NCBI RefSeq assembly: GCF_004339525.1
Contig: NZ_SMGE01000001.1
Location: 248,001 to 312,000, forward strand
Reading direction: 5' to 3'
DNA: 64,000 bases
From: Flavobacterium sp. 90
GTDB lineage: Bacteria; Bacteroidota; Bacteroidia; Flavobacteriales; Flavobacteriaceae
Below the pieces are notes generated by a model. That model saw only the letters and a list, made by a program, of their open reading frames with translations, had not been told where the DNA came from and ran no database searches. Position 1 is the stretch's first letter, and each line of letters opens with the position of its first letter. The position numbers and the translations under genes were made by a program. This document shows positions 23,824-32,500 of this stretch, piece by piece.

Positions 23824-26448
23824 TTATCGATTTAAATAAAGACGTCCTTGTTGAGGAGGCTTATTGTCTTTATTAAAATAGAGAATGTAAAAATATACTC
23901 CGTTTGGTGCTATTCCGCCGCCAATTCCACTTTGTTCATAGTTTATTCCGTCCCATGCCGGCTTATTTTTAAAGCCTTTATACATTCCGTTTCCATATCT
24001 ATTAAAAATTTCCAGCTTATAATCTGGATATAAAAAATCAATATCAGGAATCATAAATGTGTCGTTAACTCCGTCTCCATTTGGAGAAAATCCATCTGGA
24101 ATAAAAAACGGATATTGAGGAGAATCACAGTCAATTAACGATACTGTTACCGGAACACTTTCTTCAGATAAACATTTTGCAACCGAAGTTAACTCAAATC
24201 CATAATAAACACGTTTATCTGTTAAAGGCGTTGATGGAGGTAATAAATTTCCATTACTTGGCGCATCGTACCAAACCACTGTTGAAGGTGAATCCATTTT
24301 ATTAGATAAATCTGAAATCGTAGGATTGTCTAGTCCGCAGAATTCCGGAGCACCACTTAATATTGGTGCAGCAGGATTACTTAAGGTAACGGTTATCATT
24401 GTAGGATCAGAGATACAGCTTAATGTAGTCTCTCTCAAATAATAATTTTCTTCTTTTAATACATAAGTATTCGCAAGAGGAGTTGTTGCTGTTGCAGAAT
24501 CATACCAGGAATATTGCGCTCCTTTTGGTTCTAAGCTTGCAATTGTGACTTTACCTGATTTACAAAATTCCTGATTTGCAGCTGTTGGCGCAACCGGAAT
24601 AGATTTTAGAGAAAAGATATCTGCCGCGCCACTTACATCGATGCTACAAGTGGTGATATTATTGGTCAATTTTACAGCAGAAATTGTTGTCGGCCCTGGA
24701 TTTATAAGTAAATTGGCAGGAATTATAAAACTTGTATTTCCATTTGTAGTAGTTAATACTACTGTTTGCGCTGTAGCGGTATTACTTCCTGAAAGTGTAT
24801 ATGTTAATGTAACATCTGTAAGAGTTCCCAGTCCCAAAACCGAAACTAAAACATCGGCTCCAAAGCAGACATCATTTACCTGCAATCTCAAAGTTGAAGC
24901 ATTGGGTAATGGATTTATTAAAATATCACCTTTTAGGTCTGCACTATTAACACATTGTGAAATTACATGCGTAATTGCTGTAATCGTTACAACAGAAGTT
25001 CCACTTTTTTGATTGAAAAAACCCGGAACAACAAAATCATTTGAAACACCTCCTACAAATGTTAATCTCGCAATTTGTGATGAAGCAGTATTGGCTCCGG
25101 AAATTTTATAAACAACATCATATTGACCATCTGCAAGTTTTGCCGCGTCAGTGATTTGAATAGTTGCATCGTCATTTTGACAAACAGTTGCAGGAGTTAT
25201 ACTTGCCCCTTCTAAATCCGGAATTGCATAAATAAACAATTCATCTGACAGATTATTTATAATGTTACGGCATAATCCTAAACTATTTACTGGAAGAATA
25301 CTTAAAATTGTTACATTAAAACGTCCTACTTGTTGAAAATAACTCGCGTCAATTGGAAATATAAGAACCCCATTTGTGAAATTTGCTCTAATTGTTTCCG
25401 TGCCTGATCTTGGTCCTGAAATGTTAAAAATGATTGAATATGTACCATTTGGTATAACAGCATTACCTCTTGTAATAGTAACAGAATACAGGGCAGTAGG
25501 AATTTCAGTTTCGCAAATATCCGAATTAACTTGTACCACCGCACCAGTAAAATCAAGCGTTTTCTCCAAATGAATTCTTACTGTTGATTGTGCATTACCA
25601 CAAATAGTATTTTTAGAAAGAACTTTATATGTAAAATAATAATCTCCTTCGCCAAATTTGTTATAGATGTTTTGTACATCAACAAAATGATCTTCTGGTG
25701 ATGATAGTTCTCCTGTAACACTAGGATCACTCCAAGTACCACCAGCATCTTGTCCGCTAAGTAAACTACTCAGATCATAGTTGGTATAACTTGTCAATCC
25801 ATTGCTTGCGCATAAGGATAAAACACGAGGATCTCCAGATTTCGGAGCTCTTTTAACGGTAATTATTGATGTCGATGACATTGCCGGACAAATACCTCTT
25901 GCAGGCATTGTATATGTAAATGGAAAATCTCCTTCTAAATCCTCCACATTAACAGTCGACCCTACATTTATACCTTTAGTATCATCATGCCATTGTCCGT
26001 TTGATTGTGGTCCCAAAAAAACACCATTAAATGCCTGAAAAAGATTATATGTTTTTACATCACTACAAACAATCAAATTAGAACTAACACCAGAATATCC
26101 TCCAATAACAACTTCAATTGTAGCCGAATTATCTGTACAGCCAGTAACTCCTGTAACTTTGTAGGTATAATGATAAACTCCACTGTTACGAATAACTTGT
26201 GCATTTAAAATACCAGTCGCTGTATCTAAACCTCGAGAATCATCATCGTCTGTCCAAACTCCTCCTGCGACCGGTGTACCATTTAATTTTGTAAATAAAT
26301 TTATTGCCTGATTAGCATTATTTGGTAAATCACAAACTGAAAACGTACTATCATCACCCGCACATTGTGCGTAAATTGCAGAGGGAAAAATTGATATAAA
26401 AACTAATAACAAAAATACTTGTAAGAAATTATTGTAGTTTTTGATCAT
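23824..26448 (-). CDS. Large secreted protein with T9SS type-B C-terminal sorting domain
   Basis: 874 residues. Signal peptide to about residue 27 (SAIYAQC). The body has repeated beta-sandwich units, several with paired Cys and phrases like NGVLIFPIDASYF, VSNDFVVPGFFN and NTSFIIPANLLI, plus an Ig-like PAAPILSGAPEFC region. The C-terminus (about 790-874) is the gliding-motility-associated domain: FIPDGFSPNGDGVNDTFMI, then LEIFNRYGNGMYKG and NGVYFYILYF. Type-B cargo is exported by T9SS and held at or released from the surface with a PorP/SprF partner. It is first in the operon with the PorP and OmpA genes. Probably an adhesin; this is inference. Confidence 0.88.
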   Translation of the reverse strand: MIKNYNNFLQVFLLLVFISIFPSAIYAQCAGDDSTFSVCDLPNNANQAINLFTKLNGTPVAGGVWTDDDDSRGLDTATGILNAQVIRNSGVYHYTYKVTGVTGCTDNSATIEVVIGGYSGVSSNLIVCSDVKTYNLFQAFNGVFLGPQSNGQWHDDTKGINVGSTVNVEDLEGDFPFTYTMPARGICPAMSSTSIITVKRAPKSGDPRVLSLCASNGLTSYTNYDLSSLLSGQDAGGTWSDPSVTGELSSPEDHFVDVQNIYNKFGEGDYYFTYKVLSKNTICGNAQSTVRIHLEKTLDFTGAVVQVNSDICETEIPTALYSVTITRGNAVIPNGTYSIIFNISGPRSGTETIRANFTNGVLIFPIDASYFQQVGRFNVTILSILPVNSLGLCRNIINNLSDELFIYAIPDLEGASITPATVCQNDDATIQITDAAKLADGQYDVVYKISGANTASSQIARLTFVGGVSNDFVVPGFFNQKSGTSVVTITAITHVISQCVNSADLKGDILINPLPNASTLRLQVNDVCFGADVLVSVLGLGTLTDVTLTYTLSGSNTATAQTVVLTTTNGNTSFIIPANLLINPGPTTISAVKLTNNITTCSIDVSGAADIFSLKSIPVAPTAANQEFCKSGKVTIASLEPKGAQYSWYDSATATTPLANTYVLKEENYYLRETTLSCISDPTMITVTLSNPAAPILSGAPEFCGLDNPTISDLSNKMDSPSTVVWYDAPSNGNLLPPSTPLTDKRVYYGFELTSVAKCLSEESVPVTVSLIDCDSPQYPFFIPDGFSPNGDGVNDTFMIPDIDFLYPDYKLEIFNRYGNGMYKGFKNKPAWDGINYEQSGIGGGIAPNGVYFYILYFNKDNKPPQQGRLYLNR

Positions 26449-26560
26449 AAATTATTATTTTTGCATAAACTTAATAAAATATTAACGGTCGTTAATTAAA
26501 AAAAATACTTTAACAGTTAATTTTTCACAAAACCCATACATATTACAAAAATCCTACTGA

Positions 26561-26597
26561 AAACCATCATTTTAATCAAAAAAAATGATGATTTTCT
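26561..26597 (-). terminator. Probable terminator after the PDZ protease gene
   Basis: On the minus strand AAATCATCATTTT pairs with AAAATGATGGTTT around a T/A-rich loop. It sits just past the stop at 26609. Confidence 0.5.
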
Positions 26598-26608
26598 AAT
26601 TAGATTTT

Positions 26609-27934
26609 CTACAATTCATCTTCTAATCTAAATCTGAATTTTAGTAGTAAACTGTTCCTTTCAATCTCCAGATTAATCCAGATATCATCTTCAGATTTCA
26701 ACAGATTATTTATCTGTTGTAAGGTATATTTATAGGGTTTGACACCATTTATACTAACAATAATATCTCCTTTTTGTAATCCGCATTTTTCGGCAGGAGA
26801 TGCTTTCCGAATATTTACTATTTCATAAACAGGTTTTAGTAAAAATTTATACATAAAGTCCCCATTTTTCTTTTCGTTTGAATCCAGATCATGTGTTGAA
26901 GTAACAACTTGAATAGTTTCCATATGAACAGTTTCCTGAACCCACTGCAAACCATTATGTTGCAACACAATACCACTTTTATTATAAGTAAAAGGTTCAG
27001 AAAATTTACTATTTTTCTTAAGATATATCTTTTTGTCAGCATAGTCCAAAAAAATTCTGAAACGTTTTAAAACTTCACCACCAACTGAACCAATTCGATC
27101 CGGAACCATTTTAACATTACGAATAGATAATGAATCCGGAAAGGAAACAATTGGTTTTTTAAATTCAAACTCATCAATAGAAAACTCATCAATTTTAGCC
27201 CGATGCCCTTCAATATCTCCACTAAACCCTTTTCCTAAAAAATCAGGAAAATTCTTTTTTGGTAATTTAATTTTGTTGTTTTCAAAAATCCAAAAAGCAT
27301 CACTGTTTCCAATATCGATTAGAAGTTTTGCAGGAATTTCAACATTATCAACCGTTGCTGTTGTATAGATGTACGGTTTAGATTTCTCAATGGTTATTGG
27401 TATTACTTTAAACTTATTCTCCAGCTTTTTTCTTAATTCTTCACTGTTTAAATGAACAATAATCTTCTTCTTTTGATAATTAATTTCTATTAAATTATTT
27501 TTAAAAAATTTATATCCAATGATTCCATTTACCGGAATTCCAATATGTGATGACAAATTAAAACCTTGATCCAAAATAATATAAACCATATGGTTATTAG
27601 ATCTCAAGCCATGTGTTTCAAGAGTATTATTTGTTGATTTTAACCCTTCGATTTCTTGTTCGCTTCCTAATCCTCTCAGTTTTATTTTCTCTACGTTATT
27701 AAACCTTACTTCTTGTTTTTCTTCCATACTAAACAAGATGGTTTCTTCTACTCCCGAATCCAGCAAGAAGTTCAACTCAACTCCATTTACTTTTATCGGA
27801 ATAAAAATGAGATTATTAATCAATTGAAAAGGAATAGTAACCTTCTTACTATTGTTTTGAATCAAAAAGTCGCCTTGAGCATTTCCTAAGAAAGATGCCA
27901 AAAGCCCAAAAAACAACATAAAATATTTTCTCAT
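26609..27934 (-). CDS. Secreted retropepsin-like aspartyl protease with C-terminal PDZ domain
   Basis: 441 residues with a signal peptide (FLGNAQGD). Two aspartyl-protease half-sites are seen: NFLLDSGVEETILF (Asp near 59) and AKLLIDIGNSDAFWIF (Asp near 207), each with the D-S/I-G core, so the fold could work as a two-lobed single chain. The C-terminal ~90 residues form a PDZ domain (IRKASPAEKCGLQKGDIIVSINGVKPY). Proteins of this layout are common in Bacteroidota; substrates are unknown. It is transcribed away from the aminotransferase gene, with a 122-bp divergent spacer. Confidence 0.83.
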   Translation of the reverse strand: MRKYFMLFFGLLASFLGNAQGDFLIQNNSKKVTIPFQLINNLIFIPIKVNGVELNFLLDSGVEETILFSMEEKQEVRFNNVEKIKLRGLGSEQEIEGLKSTNNTLETHGLRSNNHMVYIILDQGFNLSSHIGIPVNGIIGYKFFKNNLIEINYQKKKIIVHLNSEELRKKLENKFKVIPITIEKSKPYIYTTATVDNVEIPAKLLIDIGNSDAFWIFENNKIKLPKKNFPDFLGKGFSGDIEGHRAKIDEFSIDEFEFKKPIVSFPDSLSIRNVKMVPDRIGSVGGEVLKRFRIFLDYADKKIYLKKNSKFSEPFTYNKSGIVLQHNGLQWVQETVHMETIQVVTSTHDLDSNEKKNGDFMYKFLLKPVYEIVNIRKASPAEKCGLQKGDIIVSINGVKPYKYTLQQINNLLKSEDDIWINLEIERNSLLLKFRFRLEDEL

Positions 27935-28056
27935 TGATAATTTTTTATTATAAAATTAGTAAATATTTTGATAATTGTTACATTTTTATAAGTCCCTTTA
28001 ATGTTTACGTTAAATTCGAAAAAAAAATGCAAATTTGCACTTCAATAATAAAGCTC

Positions 28057-29253
28057 ATGCCAACAATTTCACTCAAAGGCAGAAACATGCCCGAATCACC
28101 GATACGTAAACTTGCTCCTTATGCAGATCTTGCAAAACAAAAAGGACATAAAGTGTATCACTTAAACATTGGTCAACCGGATATCAAGACACCCGAAGTG
28201 GCCATTGAGGCGGTAAAAAATATTGATAAAACTATTATCGAATACAGTCCGTCTGCCGGATATGAAAGTTATAGAAAAAAATTAGCTAAATTTTACCAAC
28301 GCCAAAATGTAAATGTAAACTCAGAAGACATCATTATTACGACTGGTGGTTCTGAAGCCTTATTGTTTGCATTAGCCACAATTACAGATCCGGGAGATGA
28401 AATTATTATTCCTGAGCCTTTTTATGCCAATTATCATGCATTTGCGTCATCAACCAGCGCAACGGTAATTCCTGTGATTTCGACTATCGAAAGTGCTTTT
28501 GCTTTGCCAAGCATTGAAACTGTCGAAAAACTAATTACATCTAAAACTAAAGCTATTTTAATATGTAATCCTGGTAATCCAACAGGTTATTTATATTCTG
28601 AAGCAGAGATAAAACAACTTGCCAGCTTAATTAAAAAGCACGACTTGTATTTAATTGCTGATGAAGTTTACCGTGAATTTTTGTACGATGGAGATGATGT
28701 GCATTATTCTGTAATGAATCTTGAAGATGTACAGCAAAATGTAATCATGGTAGATTCTGTTTCAAAACGTTACAGTATGTGCGGAGCAAGAATTGGTTGT
28801 TTGGTAACTAAAAACAAAGATGTTTTGTCGACGGTAATGAAATTTGCCCAAGCACGTCTAAGTCCGCCAACAATTGAGCAAATCGCTTGTGAAGCTGCAA
28901 TCGACACACCACAGAGTTATTTTGATGAAGTAATTTCAGAATATAAAGAACGTCGCGATACTTTAATTACCGAATTAAACAAAATTGAAGGCGTTATAGT
29001 AACCAAACCAAAAGGTGCTTTCTATTGTATTGCTCAATTACCAATTGACAATTCAGAAGATTTTGCACAATGGCTTTTAGAAAGTTATGATCTTAACGGA
29101 GAAACTGTAATGGTCGCTCCTGCTGCAGGTTTTTATTCTACTCCAGGAATGGGACTTAATCAGGTAAGAATCGCTTATGTTTTGAATAAGAAAGATTTAA
29201 TTACTGCTGTAAACATTCTAAAAGAAGCCCTTTTGGTCTACAACAAAAAATAA
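28057..29253 (+). CDS. Pyridoxal-phosphate aminotransferase, class I/II
   Basis: 398 residues from ATG 28057 (MPTISLKGRNMPESPIRKL). A longer frame to 27934 adds 41 low-complexity, non-homologous residues and runs up to the start of the divergent gene, so I chose the shorter form. The fold-type-I features are NIGQPDIKTPE, TTGGSEALLFAL, ICNPGNPTGYLYS, LIADEVYREFLYDG (PLP-binding Asp) and DSVSKRYSMCGARIG with the Schiff-base Lys. The C-terminus carries NQVRIAYVL with the substrate-carboxylate Arg. It probably transaminates aspartate or another amino acid; the exact substrate is not assignable. It is followed by a strong hairpin. Confidence 0.9.
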   Translation: MPTISLKGRNMPESPIRKLAPYADLAKQKGHKVYHLNIGQPDIKTPEVAIEAVKNIDKTIIEYSPSAGYESYRKKLAKFYQRQNVNVNSEDIIITTGGSEALLFALATITDPGDEIIIPEPFYANYHAFASSTSATVIPVISTIESAFALPSIETVEKLITSKTKAILICNPGNPTGYLYSEAEIKQLASLIKKHDLYLIADEVYREFLYDGDDVHYSVMNLEDVQQNVIMVDSVSKRYSMCGARIGCLVTKNKDVLSTVMKFAQARLSPPTIEQIACEAAIDTPQSYFDEVISEYKERRDTLITELNKIEGVIVTKPKGAFYCIAQLPIDNSEDFAQWLLESYDLNGETVMVAPAAGFYSTPGMGLNQVRIAYVLNKKDLITAVNILKEALLVYNKK

Positions 29254-29275
29254 GAACGAAAAAATCTTCACATCC

Positions 29276-29329
29276 TTTAGCCGGGAATTCGCAAATTAGC
29301 TGATGTTAATTTGCGAATTCCCGGCTAAA
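29276..29329. repeat. Perfect 23-bp palindromic hairpin downstream of the aminotransferase
   Basis: Arms 29276-29298 (TTTAGCCGGGAATTCGCAAA...) and 29307-29329 are perfect reverse complements with an 8-base loop. There is no poly-T tail after it, so it is less a classic terminator than an RNA-stability hairpin or repeat element. The rest of the spacer, 29330-29597, shows nothing certain beyond a weak TATATTTA box at 29536-29543. Confidence 0.8.
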
Positions 29330-29597
29330 TGCATTTATACCAAAATTCAACTTATAATCATTAACCAAATCTAACGTACCGCAACGCTTCGAAAAACAAA
29401 ATTAATGAATCTGTCTCTCCTGTTTTAATTTCATTTTATAATTGTTTCGTTTCATGTGTTTTTCAAATTCTAAAAATTTAACACATTAAAACTTATAATA
29501 AAATATTTCAACAAATTAAATTGTAAGTATTTACGTATATTTACAAAAGTCATTTTATCCAATATTTTATAATAGAAACAATAAAAAACAAAAAATT

Positions 29598-32500
29598 ATG
29601 AAAAAAAAACGACAAATTTTCCTTGTTTCACTTTCTCTTATTAGTTGCTTCCTGAATGCACAGCAAAAAATACAACTTCCGGTTAAGAGTAGTTACAATG
29701 ATGTTGAAATTACAACATCATCTAACCTGGTAAACTATAAGAGTACAGGCTTAGACCTACATGGAGGAACTTCCTCTGCACCTATCGAAACATATATTCG
29801 TTTCCAGGAAATTTCATTACCAGCAGATGCTGTTATTAAAAGTGCTAATCTTATCTTTTATGGAAGAACAGCCAGCTCGCTAGGCACAACTGTTACTATA
29901 TCCGGCGAAACTGGTAATTCTGAGGCTTACCCTACTTCTACCGCTGTGAGCACTTCTACTTCGATTAGAGGACGACAATACACATCGAATTCAGTAATAT
30001 GGCAAACTCCAGTTTGTGTAGTAAATAAAGAATACACAACTCCAGATGTAACAAACTTGCTATTGGATATGTTTCCTTCTGGTGTAGGAAATGCTAATTT
30101 ATCTTTTAAACTAACCGGAAATCAGAAAGGCTCATTTATTATGTGGTCGTATGACGGAAGCGTATCTATGGCTCCCAAGTTACAAATAACTTTTACGTCG
30201 GCTTACGGTACTTATACAACCACCGTAATGGCTAATAACGATGATGCTCGTGAAAACACTAATGGAACGATGTATCTCTCAGATAACAATATCAATTTAG
30301 GGGGACGATCTGATTCAAATACTACTGCTGTAAGGTTTCCTATTGTAGAAATACCGGAAAAAGCAGAAATTTCAGAGGCATACATAGAATTTTATTCTTA
30401 TGGAACAAGTCCCGCAAGCACCGTTAACATCTATACGGAGTTGGATAATGCGGCTGCATATGCTACCACTTCAGGTAATATCACCAGAAGAAGCTATTCA
30501 AAAAACGCAATCAACTGGATTACAGAATCCTGGATTACTACTAAAACACAATATAAAACACCTAATCTTAAAAACATTATTGATGCAACCCGTTTGTCCG
30601 GATGGGAATCCGGTCAAGCCATTGGATTTAAATTTGTTGGCACTTTCCTAAACAATGGAGCAGCTGTAAGTACTAATGAAACGGGCGAGTTGCTTAAACC
30701 ACGTCTTGTAATCAAATACAAGACAGACGGAAATGGTCCTAATGTCGAAGCAAATCCCTTAAACGGAGTTTCGGCTAGCATTATATCAACCGGAAATGAT
30801 GATGCAAAAGAATACAACAACGGTAATATAGCTTTAGGAGACGCTTACCTATATTTGGGCGGACGAACAGATAGCAACAGCAGTGGTTTTATTTTTCAAA
30901 ATACCCAAATCCCGGCAAATGCAGAAATCAAAGATGCTTATATCGAATTTTACGCTTACGGCACGAGCCCTGCCACAAGCATTGACATATATGCCGAGAT
31001 GACCCAAAAATCACCTTATCTATCTTACTCCAAAAGCATTACCGCCCGCGAGTATACTTATAATAAGATCAATTGGACAACCGAGGCCTGGACAACAGAT
31101 TTAACAAAAAGCAGAACTCCTAATCTGAGAAATATTATTGATGAAATCCGTTTAAATGGATGGAAATCGGGCGAAAATATAGCATTCAAACTAAATGGAC
31201 TCGGTTTAAACGATGGAGCTAAAGCATATGCCTATGAAGGATCAACACTTTATAGACCACGTTTGATAGTAGGATATATAAATAACGATGCAGGGCCGCA
31301 TATAGTGGTTGATCCAGCTGAAATACAAACTTTTGTCTCAATTGTAGCTATAGGATACGATGATGGACGCGAGAATATCAATGGTAGTATGTATTTGAGT
31401 GACGCCTATTTATCTTTGGCCGGACAATCTGATTCTTACAAAACCGGCATTCGTTTCCAAGCTGTTGAATTGCCTTCTACTGCTGAGATAACAGAATCAT
31501 ATATCGAATTTTATGCCTATGACAAAAGTAATGCAACTACTGTATCTATAAAATCAGAGATAGGTGATTCGCAAATTTATTCGACAGTAAAAAATAACAT
31601 ATCGAGCCGTACTTATTCTGAAAATACTGAGTTATGGAACACAGATACGCGTGTCGATTATGCGCAAAACCGTACAGTAGATATTAAAAAACTTATTGAT
31701 GAAAACCGTTTGAGAGGATGGGAATCGGGACAAAGTTTAGCTTTCTTATTCGAAGGCAAGATTACATCTTCTAATTATGCCCGCGTACGTTCTTACGAAG
31801 CTGGCAATATGTACAGACCACGCTTGGTAATTAAATACAAAGACAATAAAAAAGGACCGGATGCAGCAGCGGTAATCAGTACGATAAATAATGTGGTAAC
31901 CGACCCCTTGTTAATGACCGGGCTTGTTATTAATGAAGTATCAGCACAAGGTTCTATTGCTCAAAAAGAAGACTGGATAGAAATATACAATAGCCTTGAT
32001 AACTCAATTTTCATCAATGGTAATGTATCTATATCAAATAAAGACACTAAAAAAGATCTTTCTGTATTAAAAAATATTCTTATTCCAGCTAAAGGATTTG
32101 CTGTACTGATTGCAGATAAAAAACCGGAAAAAGGAAATCAACACCTTAATTTCGATTTAAAAAACACAGGAGCCACTCTCTATCTATCGACTTTGATTAG
32201 CAAAAAGACAACTGTTTTAGATGAATTGAAGTACATCGAAACTCCATACAATACAAGTTACGGACGAAGTACCGACGCAGCTACCTCCTTTGCGTCTTTT
32301 ATAAATCCTACATACAATTTATCTAATAGTGTGGGACAAAAAAAATTGGCACTATCATTCAGTACTGAAAGAGGCTTATATCCAACTGGATTTGATGTAA
32401 CGATCACAGCTCCAACTGGCAGTATCGTTAATTATACATTAGACGGTAAGTTTCCTTCAAAAACAATAGGATCAAAATACAGCGGTCCTATTTCTATAAA

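Noticed and set aside
24641-25012. 123-residue plus-strand ORF inside the type-B adhesin gene
   Set aside because: Antisense to a well-supported coding region, with no promoter and no recognisable domain.
27934-28056. Longer start for the aminotransferase (MIIFYYKISKYF...)
   Set aside because: The added 41 residues are low complexity and begin at the start codon of the divergent gene; family homology begins at MPTISLKGRNMPESP.
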